This document shows, piece by piece, positions 1 to 8,187 of a stretch of 61,396 bases of DNA. Made by a program: the position numbers and the translations under genes. The stretch is from Nitrospiraceae bacterium. GTDB lineage: Bacteria > Nitrospirota > Thermodesulfovibrionia > Thermodesulfovibrionales > UBA1546. The notes beneath the pieces are model-generated. The model was not told the origin of the DNA, did no database searches, and worked only from the letters and a program-made list of their open reading frames with translations. How positions within the stretch are numbered: the first letter of the stretch is position 1; the number at the start of each line of letters is the position of its first letter. The stretch is taken from contig JAJFTJ010000014.1 in the NCBI GenBank assembly GCA_021373015.1, positions 74,927 through 136,322 of the forward strand, in the 5' to 3' direction.

Positions 1-1630
1 TTGCAAGCTGTTTTGGCGAGTTTATATTGAATTCCTCTCCGGCAAGAAAATAAATTCTTTTCTGGATAGAATCAAGTTCTTTTTCCAGTTCCTTGGATAT
101 GCCGCTTAGCTTATCAATGTCAACTTTTATGCCTCTTTCTTCCATATCAGCAAGCACATATATAAGAGGCATTTCTATGTCAAAGTAAATATTCTCCAAT
201 CCTTCTTCTTTTAGTTTAGTGAACAATACATTTTTCAGTTCATATGCAAGGACTGAATCATCTGCTGAATACGCTGTTGCCTCTTCAATTGGAACCTCTG
301 CAAATGAGTTTCTCTTTGCTAAAACCTCTTTAAAAGTCTTTTTCCTGCGTGAAAGATTCTCGAAAGAAACATCATTAAGGCTATGATTTGATTTGTTTGG
401 ATTAAGAAGATATGACGCTATCATTGTATCGTAAAGAGCGCCATGAGTATTTATGCCTTCTTGTTTTAACATCATCATGTCATATTTTAGATTGTGTCCT
501 ATCTTTGGAATATCCGTGTTCTCAAAAAGGACAGCGAATTTACCGAGTGCAGTCTTGGCATCTATCTGTTTCGGAGCATCTGGATATGAATGCCTTAGAG
601 GAATATAGTATCCTGTTTCTTTTGAATTGCTTACTGAAAATCCAATTAAAGTGTCCTTCATTGGACTTGTTCCGGTTGCCTCTACATCAAATGCAAACTC
701 TTCTTGTGTTCTCTGAATTTCAGATATAATCTCATTCAGCTTTTCGGTCGAAAGTAAAGTTTCATAATTCTTATCTGATGTTGAAACCGATGGTACGAGC
801 TTCAAAAGAGAGCTGAACTCAAACTCCTTAAACAAAACAAAAAGTTTACTCCAGTCAGGCTCTTTTAAGCTGAATTCATTAACATCAAAATCAACAGGAA
901 CATCTTTGTCTATTGTTGCCAGTTTCTGACTGAGCCTTGCAATATCTGCATTTTCTTCAACAAGTTTTCTCAATCTGTCTTTTTTAATTTTTTCTGTATT
1001 ACTAAGAAGATCTTCCAGGCTTTTAAAATCTGTAAATAGTTCTTTTGCTGTTTTTTCGCCAATTCCTTTTATGCCTGGAATATTGTCAGATACATCTCCT
1101 GTTAAAGCCATAACATCAGGAACCACTTCCGGAGGAACCCCAAACTTCTCCATTACATATTCTTTATCCAGAATTCTGTCTTTCACAGGATCATATATCC
1201 TTATCCTGTCATCAACCAGCTGATGCATGTCCTTGTCGCCGCTTACAATAAATACTTCCATTCCTTGTTCAGCTGTCTTTTTTGCAATTGTGCCTAAAAG
1301 ATCATCCGCCTCATATCCCGGGACCTCAAATATGGGGATATTGAACGCCCTTACTATCTCTCTTATGTAAGGTTTCTGCTGTACAAGCTCATTGGGTGTC
1401 TCAGGTCTGTGCGCCTTGTAATCCTCAAAAATTTTGTGCCTTTCAGTTGGAGCAGCAGAGTCAAAAGAGATAACAACCGCATCAGGTTTTTTTTCGCGTA
1501 TTATCTTTAGCAGTGTGTTTGTAAAACCATATATAGCATTCGTTGGAAAGCCCTTTGAATTCGTGAGCCCTCTTATTGCAAAAAAAGCCCTGTACACATA
1601 TGAATTACCGTCTATAAGATAGAGATTCAT
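1..1630 (-). CDS. polA: DNA polymerase I, 5' part (runs off the window start)
   Basis: Reading from ATG at 1630 gives MNLYLIDGNSYVYRAFFAIR, the start of a PolA 5'-nuclease domain, then the helix-hairpin-helix stretch GIKGIGEKTAKEL. A 3'-5' exonuclease domain follows at about residues 300-500. It keeps the proofreading residues: D and E in FDVEATG, D in HNLKYD, and Y and D in YSADD, so proofreading looks intact, unlike in many PolA proteins. The frame stays open to base 1 at GEEFNINSPKQLA, the beginning of the polymerase domain, so about 543 codons are visible and the 3' part lies outside. The enzyme fills gaps in repair and removes Okazaki primers. The start has no Shine-Dalgarno site; a 22-codon ORF ends 6 bases before it. 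It is divergent from tig. Confidence 0.96.
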   Translation of the reverse strand, partial: MNLYLIDGNSYVYRAFFAIRGLTNSKGFPTNAIYGFTNTLLKIIREKKPDAVVISFDSAAPTERHKIFEDYKAHRPETPNELVQQKPYIREIVRAFNIPIFEVPGYEADDLLGTIAKKTAEQGMEVFIVSGDKDMHQLVDDRIRIYDPVKDRILDKEYVMEKFGVPPEVVPDVMALTGDVSDNIPGIKGIGEKTAKELFTDFKSLEDLLSNTEKIKKDRLRKLVEENADIARLSQKLATIDKDVPVDFDVNEFSLKEPDWSKLFVLFKEFEFSSLLKLVPSVSTSDKNYETLLSTEKLNEIISEIQRTQEEFAFDVEATGTSPMKDTLIGFSVSNSKETGYYIPLRHSYPDAPKQIDAKTALGKFAVLFENTDIPKIGHNLKYDMMMLKQEGINTHGALYDTMIASYLLNPNKSNHSLNDVSFENLSRRKKTFKEVLAKRNSFAEVPIEEATAYSADDSVLAYELKNVLFTKLKEEGLENIYFDIEMPLIYVLADMEERGIKVDIDKLSGISKELEKELDSIQKRIYFLAGEEFNINSPKQLA

Positions 1631-1636
1631 TGGAGG

Positions 1637-1705
1637 TTATTTTTTCATAAGATCTTCAAATATTTTCAAAAATTCATTTACCATTTGATTTTTCACGAAG
1701 TACAT
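1637..1705 (-). CDS. possible 22-residue upstream ORF before polA
   Basis: An ATG at 1705 opens a 22-codon frame (MYFVKNQMVNEFLKIFEDLMKK) ending with TAA at 1639-1637. The polA ATG follows in the same frame after the six bases CCTCCA. That spacer is itself anti-Shine-Dalgarno-like, so polA has no ribosome binding site and might be translated by reinitiation after this ORF. An AAGG 8 bases upstream could serve the small ORF. No homology is recognised, and a chance ORF is a real possibility. Confidence 0.25.
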   Translation of the reverse strand: MYFVKNQMVNEFLKIFEDLMKK

Positions 1706-1720
1706 ACATTCTACCTTAAA

Positions 1721-1749
1721 TTGACAAAGTTTCTATATTATTTTAGAGT
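1721..1749 (+). promoter_or_regulatory. sigma70-type promoter of tig-clpP-clpX
   Basis: A perfect -35 TTGACA (1721-1726), a 17-base spacer and TAGAGT (1744-1749, 4 of 6 matches) lie 36 bases before the tig start. AGGAGG at 1775-1780 provides the ribosome binding site. This is the only good promoter in the polA/tig divergent gap. TTGTCA on the opposite strand overlaps the same bases, but no convincing -10 for polA goes with it. Confidence 0.65.
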
Positions 1750-1785
1750 AAAACACTTACCAGAATTAACTATTAGGAGGTTTTC

Positions 1786-3048
1786 TTGTTAAAATCAGTA
1801 GAAGATATAAGCCCGACTAAGAAAAGGCTTACGATAGAGATTCCAATTGATGCTATCGAAGAAAAAATTAAAGGCTGCTTAGAGAATTTTAAACAGAAGG
1901 CAACGATATCTGGGTTCAGGCCTGGAAAGGCTCCGCTCAACATTGTCGAAAAGTATTACGGCAAAAAAGCTGAAGATGAAGCTTTAGAGAAAATAGTTCC
2001 TGAATTCTATCAAAAGTCATTGAAAGAAGCTGGCATCATGCCGGTTTCACAGCCCGCCTTTGATGGCGCTATTGACTTTAAGAGGAATAATCCTCTTTTT
2101 TTCTCTCTCACCGTTGAGATCAGACCTAAGATCGCTGATCTGAATTACAAAGGACTGAAAATAAAAGATACTCCTTCAGATGTAGCTGAATCAGATATAG
2201 ATGCGGCATTAAAACATCTTCAGGATACACGAGCTGTTTATGAACCTACAGACAAGGCTGTCGAAGATGGAGATCTTGTAACGCTGGATTATGAGATCGT
2301 CTACGGAGAAAGTGAAAATGAAAAAATAGCAGCAAAAGATCAGACAGTACAGGCTGGTCATAAAGGTCTGATAAAAGAAATATCTGAAAGCCTCAAGGGG
2401 AAAAATGCAGGAGATACATTAGAGGTTGATGTAACTATGCCGGCTAATTTTCACATGAAAGAGCTCGCCGGGAAAAAAGTACAAGCAAAAAACACTATCA
2501 AGACCGTAAAGAAAAAAATTCTGCCAAAAATAGATGAAGATTTTGCCAAAGATACAGGCTATGACAGCCTTTCTTCTCTCCGTGAAGCGCTGAAAAAACA
2601 GCTGGAGCTGGCAAAAAAAGATAACACTAAAATAATACAAAAAAACGAATTATTATCAAAACTTGTCGAGTCTCATGATTTCGAGGTCCCTGAGATAGTA
2701 TTGCGGAGAGAACTAAATGCGCTGGCTCATGAAAAAAAGTTTTCTGAAGAAACAAACAGTAAAGATGAGCTGGAACTTGAAGAAGAATTGAAGCCGATCG
2801 CCACAAAAAACGCTAAAGCGCTCATGCTTATTTCCACAATTGGAGACGAAGAAAATATTGATGTTACAGAAGAGGAAATGAAAAATCAAATAATAGAAAT
2901 GTCTGAGAAACTCTCAATGTCTCCTGATGACCTTATCAGGACATATCTAAATCGCGAGGGATCTATTGAGGGGCTAAGAAACGCCCTGTACAGACAGAAA
3001 GTGTTAGACCTTGTGCTTTCCAATGCTATTATAGAGAGAGGAGATTAA
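1786..3048 (+). CDS. tig: trigger factor, ribosome-bound chaperone and prolyl isomerase
   Basis: 420 residues, close to the family's usual 430. The N-terminal ribosome-binding domain carries the signature [17 protein letters not shown] near residue 45, which docks on ribosomal protein L23. An FKBP-type domain follows at about 150-240 ([16 protein letters not shown]), then a long helical C-terminal chaperone domain. The start is TTG at 1786, chosen because AGGAGG ends 5 bases upstream and no ATG is nearby. It is the first gene of tig-clpP-clpX, a conserved order linking nascent-chain folding with regulated proteolysis. clpP starts one base after its stop. Confidence 0.97.
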   Translation: MLKSVEDISPTKKRLTIEIPIDAIEEKIKGCLENFKQKATISGFRPGKAPLNIVEKYYGKKAEDEALEKIVPEFYQKSLKEAGIMPVSQPAFDGAIDFKRNNPLFFSLTVEIRPKIADLNYKGLKIKDTPSDVAESDIDAALKHLQDTRAVYEPTDKAVEDGDLVTLDYEIVYGESENEKIAAKDQTVQAGHKGLIKEISESLKGKNAGDTLEVDVTMPANFHMKELAGKKVQAKNTIKTVKKKILPKIDEDFAKDTGYDSLSSLREALKKQLELAKKDNTKIIQKNELLSKLVESHDFEVPEIVLRRELNALAHEKKFSEETNSKDELELEEELKPIATKNAKALMLISTIGDEENIDVTEEEMKNQIIEMSEKLSMSPDDLIRTYLNREGSIEGLRNALYRQKVLDLVLSNAIIERGD

Positions 3049-3049
3049 C

Positions 3050-3637
3050 GTGCTGGTACCAATAGTCATAGAACAAACAGGAAGATCAGAGCGTGCCTAT
3101 GATATTTATTCAAGGCTTCTGAAAGACAGGATAATATTTTTAGGAACAGCTATTGATGATATCGTTGCCAATACAGTAATAGCACAGCTTCTTTTCCTTC
3201 AGTCAGAAGATCCGGAGAAAGATATACACATATATATAAATTCACCAGGAGGCGCTGTCTCCTCAGGTCTTGCGATATATGACACAATGCAATATGTGAA
3301 GTCTGATATTGCGACTTATTGCATAGGACAGGCAGCAAGTATGGGTGCGCTGCTTCTGGCTGCTGGAACAAAAGGCAAAAGATTTGCACTTCCCCATTCA
3401 AGGGTAATGATCCATCAGCCTATGGGCGGTTTTCATGGACAGGCAACCGACATTGAAATCCACGCAAGGGAGATACTCAAGATAAAAGAAAATCTGAATA
3501 AGATACTCGCAAAGCATACTGAACAGCCATTGGAAAAAATACAGACAGACACTGACAGAGACTTTTTCATGTCGGGAGATGAAGCAAAAGAATACGGTAT
3601 TGTTGATGAGGTAATATACACTATTAAGAACAAATGA
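3050..3637 (+). CDS. clpP: ATP-dependent Clp protease proteolytic subunit
   Basis: 195 residues, the normal ClpP length. The catalytic triad falls at the classical positions: Ser97 in GQAASMGA, His122 in HSRVMIHQP and Asp171 in the DRDFF stretch. The N-terminal [24 protein letters not shown] matches the usual start, including the axial loop. The start is GTG at 3050, one base after the tig stop, so translation is probably coupled. ClpP forms a tetradecameric barrel that degrades substrates fed by ClpX, encoded immediately downstream. Confidence 0.98.
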   Translation: MLVPIVIEQTGRSERAYDIYSRLLKDRIIFLGTAIDDIVANTVIAQLLFLQSEDPEKDIHIYINSPGGAVSSGLAIYDTMQYVKSDIATYCIGQAASMGALLLAAGTKGKRFALPHSRVMIHQPMGGFHGQATDIEIHAREILKIKENLNKILAKHTEQPLEKIQTDTDRDFFMSGDEAKEYGIVDEVIYTIKNK

Positions 3638-3718
3638 GAAGTTCTAAGTTAGAAGATGAAAAATAAATTAAATATTTTTATCTTTTAGAAACTTAACTTT
3701 TAACTTCCCAACTATCTA
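3638..3718. repeat. long AT-rich imperfect inverted repeat between clpP and clpX
   Basis: The clpP-clpX gap is almost filled by one inverted repeat. GAAGTT at 3638 pairs with AACTTC near 3704, and an inner AAGATGAAAAATA pairs with TATTTTTATCTT with a single bulge around a short AT loop. The RNA could fold into a stem of about 25 base pairs with a few mismatches. It could be an attenuator, an mRNA-processing site or a dispersed intergenic repeat. No second copy was noticed in this window. Confidence 0.5.
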
Positions 3719-3734
3719 TAAATTCGGAGGATTG

Positions 3735-4976
3735 ATGGTAAAAAAAGAAGAAACTGCTCTAAGATGTTCATTCTGCGGCAAGGAGCAAAAAGAGGTTAAA
3801 AAACTCATTGCAGGTCCTGCTGTTTATATATGTAATGAATGCGTAGAGCTTTGTAATGAAATAATGGCTGATGAGCTTGCTTTTGTTCCAGACGGTTCAG
3901 CAATGCCAAAACTGCCGACGCCAAAAGAGATTTATCATTTTCTCGATGATTATGTCATAGGACAGGAAAAGGCAAAAAAAATTCTCTCTGTTGCAGTGCA
4001 TAATCATTATAAGAGAATCTATTCTAATCAAAAATCAGATGTCGAGCTTCAGAAATCCAATATACTCCTCATAGGATCGACAGGAACAGGAAAAACACTT
4101 CTTGCGCAGACACTTGCGAAACTTCTGGATGTGCCTTTTACGATCGCAGATGCAACAACTCTGACAGAGGCCGGCTATGTTGGAGAAGATGTCGAGAATA
4201 TAATTCTCAAGCTTATTCAGGCGGCAAACTATGATATTGAAAAGGCACAGAGGGGAATCGTCTATATAGATGAGATCGACAAGATAAGCAGAAAATCAGA
4301 AAATCCCTCGATAACAAGGGATGTATCCGGCGAGGGAGTCCAGCAGGCTCTGCTTAAAATAACAGAAGGCACAACTGCGAATATCCCTCCGCAGGGCGGA
4401 AGAAAACATCCTCAGCAGGAATTTATCCAGGTAAACACAACAAACATACTTTTCATATGCGGTGGTGCATTCATAGGTCTGGATGATATCATCAAGCAAA
4501 GACTTGGCAAGAAAACCGTTGGGTTCGGCGCATCACTCACAACAAGTAAAATTAAAAAATCTGATGATGCATTGAGCCATATTGAACCTCAAGACCTTAT
4601 AAAATATGGTTTGATACCTGAATTTGTAGGAAGGCTTCCTGTTGTTGCAACTCTTGATGTGCTTGATGAACCAACATTAATAAAGATTCTCACAGAACCT
4701 AAGAACTCTCTGATAAAACAGTATCAGAAACTGCTTTCATTCGATAATGTAAGGCTTCGTTTTACAGATGGAGCTCTTAAGGCAATTGCGCAAAAAGCAA
4801 TGCACAGAAAATCAGGCGCTCGCGGTCTCAGGGCAATTCTTGAAGAGACAATGCTTGATGTTATGTACGAAATTCCTTCACAGAAAACCATAAGAGAATG
4901 TCTTATAAATGAAGAGACTATAACAAAAAAAGAGAAGCCTATTCTCATCTATGAAAAGCAGGCAGAGTCTGCATAA
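3735..4976 (+). CDS. clpX: ClpX, AAA+ unfoldase of ClpXP
   Basis: 413 residues. The N-terminal zinc-binding domain has paired cysteines (CSFCGKEQ, then CNECVELC). It recruits substrates and adaptors. The AAA+ core has Walker A GSTGTGKT near residue 116, Walker [11 protein letters not shown] near 177 and a sensor-2 arginine in [10 protein letters not shown]. The start is ATG 3735, four bases after GGAGG; an in-frame TTG three bases earlier would be too close to that site. The unfoldase feeds ssrA-tagged and regulatory proteins into ClpP. The gap from clpP holds a large hairpin that may set relative expression. Confidence 0.98.
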   Translation: MVKKEETALRCSFCGKEQKEVKKLIAGPAVYICNECVELCNEIMADELAFVPDGSAMPKLPTPKEIYHFLDDYVIGQEKAKKILSVAVHNHYKRIYSNQKSDVELQKSNILLIGSTGTGKTLLAQTLAKLLDVPFTIADATTLTEAGYVGEDVENIILKLIQAANYDIEKAQRGIVYIDEIDKISRKSENPSITRDVSGEGVQQALLKITEGTTANIPPQGGRKHPQQEFIQVNTTNILFICGGAFIGLDDIIKQRLGKKTVGFGASLTTSKIKKSDDALSHIEPQDLIKYGLIPEFVGRLPVVATLDVLDEPTLIKILTEPKNSLIKQYQKLLSFDNVRLRFTDGALKAIAQKAMHRKSGARGLRAILEETMLDVMYEIPSQKTIRECLINEETITKKEKPILIYEKQAESA

Positions 4977-5005
4977 ATAGAATTATCTTATCTGGGAGGT
5001 AATCT

Positions 5006-6466
5006 ATGAAACTGAGAAAAAAGACGCTTATTATTTCCACTATTTTCATTTCCGTTGGAATCATAATCGGCATAGGGATCTCGTCAAACTTCAATCTGCT
5101 TTCAACAGCTCATACTGATGAACAGATGATATCGAAAGATACGATTGATTTGTTGTCAAAAATCGATCAGGCTATGTCAGAGATCGCATCCGCGGTAAAA
5201 CCAGCTGTAGTAAATATCTCTTCATCTAAAACAATAAAACAAAGACAGCTTGCATTTCCCTTTGATGATCCATTTTTGAAAAGATTTTTTGGAGATGAAT
5301 TCGGAGCGCCCAATAAACCAAAGGAACGAAAAGAATTCGGACTCGGCTCCGGAGTCATAGTCGATAAAAACGGCTATATACTCACAAACAGTCATGTTGT
5401 TCAGGGCGCTGATGAGATAAAGGTAAGACTTTCTGACAAAAGAGAATTTAAGGGCAAGATTATAGGCGCAGATCCCAAAACAGATATTGCCGTTGTAAAA
5501 ATAGATGCCAATAATCTTCCTGTGCTCAAACTTGGCGACTCTGAAAAATTAAAAGTGGGGCAGACTGTTATAGCAATAGGAAACCCATTTGGTCTTAACC
5601 AGACTGTCACCTCCGGAATAATCAGCGCCACAGGAAGGGCAAATGTCGGAATTACAGATTACGAGGATTTCATTCAGACAGATGCAGCCATTAATCCCGG
5701 TAATTCAGGCGGTGCGCTTGTAAATATCAGAGGCGAACTCATTGGAATCAATACAGCAATATTCAGCACATCAGGCGGTTATCAGGGAATTGGGTTTGCG
5801 ATCCCTATCAACATGGCAAAAAATGTGATGGAGACACTGATTAAATCAGGAAAGGTTACAAGAGGATGGCTTGGTGTAAGCATCCAGCCGATAACCCCTG
5901 AACTCGCTAAACAATTCAATCTTAAGGACGACAAAGGCGCGCTTGTTGGCGGTATAACAGAAGACAGCCCTGCTGAAAAAGCAGGACTGCAGAATGGAGA
6001 TGTTATTATAGAATATGACGGCAAGCAGATAACTGATCCTGTAAATCTCAGGAATCTGGTTGCAGCAACACCTCCAAATAAAGAGGTAAAGCTCAAGATT
6101 CTGAGAAATGGAAATACTCAAACTATTTCAATTACAATCGGCGAACTTCCAGCAGAACAAAAAATTGCAGGCAAGTTTGATAACCTGCTTAAAGGTGTTA
6201 TTGTCCAGAACCTTACATCTGAGATAAGACAACAGCTGGAGATACCGGGAAAAGTGCGTGGAGTTGTGATTGTTGACTTTGCAGATGACAGTATTTCTGA
6301 AGGAATACTTGGAAGAGGCGACGTTATTCTTGAGATAAACAAAAAGAGAGTAACAAACATGAAAGAATATGAGACAATTGTTTCGAAGATTAAAGGTAAT
6401 CAGGACATACTGCTTCGTATTTACAGAGAAGGTTCAGCAATATATCTGACTTTATCTGTAAAATAA
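5006..6466 (+). CDS. HtrA/DegP-type periplasmic serine protease (first of two in the window)
   Basis: 486 residues. There is an N-terminal signal anchor (about residues 7-29), then a trypsin-like domain with His130 (TNSHVV), Asp160 (DPKTDIAVV) and Ser234 (NPGNSGG). Two PDZ domains follow, at about 275-375 (RGWLGVSIQPITPELAKQF) and 390-480. It degrades or refolds damaged envelope proteins. GGGAGG sits 7 bases before ATG 5006. It lies 29 bases after clpX, so it may belong to the same quality-control operon. A terminator hairpin follows. Whether it is DegP, DegQ or MucD-like cannot be told from sequence alone. Confidence 0.95.
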   Translation: MKLRKKTLIISTIFISVGIIIGIGISSNFNLLSTAHTDEQMISKDTIDLLSKIDQAMSEIASAVKPAVVNISSSKTIKQRQLAFPFDDPFLKRFFGDEFGAPNKPKERKEFGLGSGVIVDKNGYILTNSHVVQGADEIKVRLSDKREFKGKIIGADPKTDIAVVKIDANNLPVLKLGDSEKLKVGQTVIAIGNPFGLNQTVTSGIISATGRANVGITDYEDFIQTDAAINPGNSGGALVNIRGELIGINTAIFSTSGGYQGIGFAIPINMAKNVMETLIKSGKVTRGWLGVSIQPITPELAKQFNLKDDKGALVGGITEDSPAEKAGLQNGDVIIEYDGKQITDPVNLRNLVAATPPNKEVKLKILRNGNTQTISITIGELPAEQKIAGKFDNLLKGVIVQNLTSEIRQQLEIPGKVRGVVIVDFADDSISEGILGRGDVILEINKKRVTNMKEYETIVSKIKGNQDILLRIYREGSAIYLTLSVK

Positions 6467-6483
6467 TTACTGATAGATAAATC

Positions 6484-6516
6484 AAGGGGGAACAGTTTGT
6501 CTGCTGTTCTCCTTTT
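6484..6516 (+). terminator. intrinsic terminator after htrA
   Basis: The arm AAGGGGGAACAG (6484-6495) pairs with CTGTTCTCCTTTT (6504-6516), leaving an 8-base loop and ending in a T run. It lies 18 bases after the htrA stop and before the comM promoter, so it separates the clpX-htrA unit from comM. Confidence 0.75.
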
Positions 6517-6523
6517 CATTTTC

Positions 6524-6552
6524 TTGCAATTCAGTCTTTTTCAAAATATAAT
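6524..6552 (+). promoter_or_regulatory. comM promoter, predicted leaderless
   Basis: TTGCAA (6524-6529), a 17-base spacer and a perfect TATAAT (6547-6552). Only six bases separate the -10 from ATG 6559, so transcription should start at or next to the A of the start codon. No Shine-Dalgarno sequence is present. Confidence 0.6.
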
Positions 6553-6558
6553 CTATCC

Positions 6559-8091
6559 ATGCTCTCTAAGATACTAAGCTCTGCAGTTGTGGGAATCAAT
6601 GCGTATCCTGTCGATGTAGAAGTTGACATAACATCAAGAGGCCTTCCTCATTTCTCGATGGTGGGTCTTCCTGACGCCGCAGTAAAAGAAAGCCGCGATA
6701 GGGTAAGGGCTGCATTAAAAAATATCGGATTCAATTTTCCGCTGAAACAGATAACCGTAAATCTGGCGCCAGCGGATATTAAAAAAGAAGGCTCGTCATT
6801 TGATCTTCCAATAGCAATAGGAATAATAACAGCAGAAGGAGTCGTTGATCCGGGTTTAATCAACGGCTATATGTTCACAGGCGAACTTTCTCTTGACGGA
6901 AGAATAAAACCTGTGCGCGGAGCCCTCCCGATGGCTGTTGCCGCAAAGACGCTTGGATTAAAAGGCCTGATACTTCCGGAGGAAAACGCTCCCGAAGCCG
7001 CAGTTGTAAAAAACATTTCTGTTTTTGGGATCAAGAGCCTGCCCGAGGTAATAGAATTTATGAGAGATAGCACCAAGCAGAATTCATATCTCATAGACCT
7101 CGATAGAGCAGTAAAAGAAAATTCTCTTTATGAAGATGATTTTTCTGATGTAAAAGGACAGGAACACGCAAAAAGGGCTCTGGAGATCTCGGCGTCCGGA
7201 GGTCATAATGTGCTGATGATAGGTCCGCCGGGTTCCGGAAAAACAATGCTCTCAAAAAGACTTCCGACAATACTTCCTGATATGACATTTGACGAAGCGC
7301 TAGAGACAACAAAAATATACAGCGTTGCAGGACTTCTGAAACCAGGCCAGCCCTTGCTTGCAGTCAGAACTTTCCGCTCTCCTCATCACACCATCTCTGA
7401 TGTTGCGTTAATCGGCGGCGGACAGATCCCCAAGCCCGGCGAAGTAAGTCTGGCGCATCACGGTGTTTTGTTCCTCGATGAACTTCCCGAATTCAAGAGA
7501 AATGTTCTTGAGGTCTTAAGACAGCCTCTGGAAAACGGTGATGTCACTGTATCGCGCGCTGTTGCATCCATAACTTATCCCGCTAATTTTATGCTCGTTG
7601 CCGCAATGAACCCATGTCCCTGCGGATATTTAGGGGATTCACGGCATCAGTGCACATGCACAACAGGACAGATCCACCGTTACAGAACAAAAGTCTCAGG
7701 TCCTTTGCTCGACAGGATAGATATTCATATAGAGGTTCCTGCTGTTCCTTACAAAGAACTCTCAACAGAGCATTCTGGAGAAAGATCAGAGAGCATAAGA
7801 GAACGCGTAATCAAAGCAAGAAACATTCAGCTTGAGAGATTCAAAGCCGACAAGATTTATTCTAACGGTCAGATGAAGACAAGACATATTAAAAAATACT
7901 GCAGATTAACTTCCGATGCGCAGTCTCTGCTCGAAGCAGCTATGCAGAAACTCGGACTCTCTGCAAGAGCCTATACCAGAATTCTCAAGGTATCAAGAAC
8001 GATAGCTGATCTTGAGTTGTCTGAAATGATCCAGCCTCAGCATGTATCAGAAGCAATACAATACAGAACTCTCGACAGAGGCGCTTTTTAA
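6559..8091 (+). CDS. comM: ComM/YifB-type Mg-chelatase-like AAA+ ATPase
   Basis: 510 residues, the usual ComM length. The N-terminal LonC-like domain begins [20 protein letters not shown] and includes [12 protein letters not shown]. The AAA+ core has Walker [10 protein letters not shown] near residue 220 and Walker [11 protein letters not shown] near 305. The zinc-ribbon-like [11 protein letters not shown] and the C-terminal chelatase-like helices [16 protein letters not shown] complete it. ComM is a hexameric helicase that drives branch migration during natural transformation, which fits the pilMNOPQ genes elsewhere in the window. It has its own promoter with a -10 six bases before the ATG. 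Confidence 0.95.
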   Translation: MLSKILSSAVVGINAYPVDVEVDITSRGLPHFSMVGLPDAAVKESRDRVRAALKNIGFNFPLKQITVNLAPADIKKEGSSFDLPIAIGIITAEGVVDPGLINGYMFTGELSLDGRIKPVRGALPMAVAAKTLGLKGLILPEENAPEAAVVKNISVFGIKSLPEVIEFMRDSTKQNSYLIDLDRAVKENSLYEDDFSDVKGQEHAKRALEISASGGHNVLMIGPPGSGKTMLSKRLPTILPDMTFDEALETTKIYSVAGLLKPGQPLLAVRTFRSPHHTISDVALIGGGQIPKPGEVSLAHHGVLFLDELPEFKRNVLEVLRQPLENGDVTVSRAVASITYPANFMLVAAMNPCPCGYLGDSRHQCTCTTGQIHRYRTKVSGPLLDRIDIHIEVPAVPYKELSTEHSGERSESIRERVIKARNIQLERFKADKIYSNGQMKTRHIKKYCRLTSDAQSLLEAAMQKLGLSARAYTRILKVSRTIADLELSEMIQPQHVSEAIQYRTLDRGAF

Positions 8092-8120
8092 AAATTTTTA
8101 AAAAAAAAATTCGCATTTTG

Positions 8121-8149
8121 TTGACGCATGAAGGATTTCATGATATTGT
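8121..8149 (+). promoter_or_regulatory. promoter of the TonB-receptor operon with an operator-like palindrome
   Basis: TTGACG (8121-8126), 17 bases, TATTGT (8144-8149). The spacer contains a perfect inverted repeat, CATGAA then GGAT then TTCATG (8127-8142). A repressor bound there would cover the space between -35 and -10. The repeat does not match the Fur consensus by eye. The start codon lies 38 bases downstream with AGGAGA before it. Confidence 0.55.
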
Positions 8150-8187
8150 TTAAACATAATCTTTAAAAAATATTTTCAGGAGAATGG

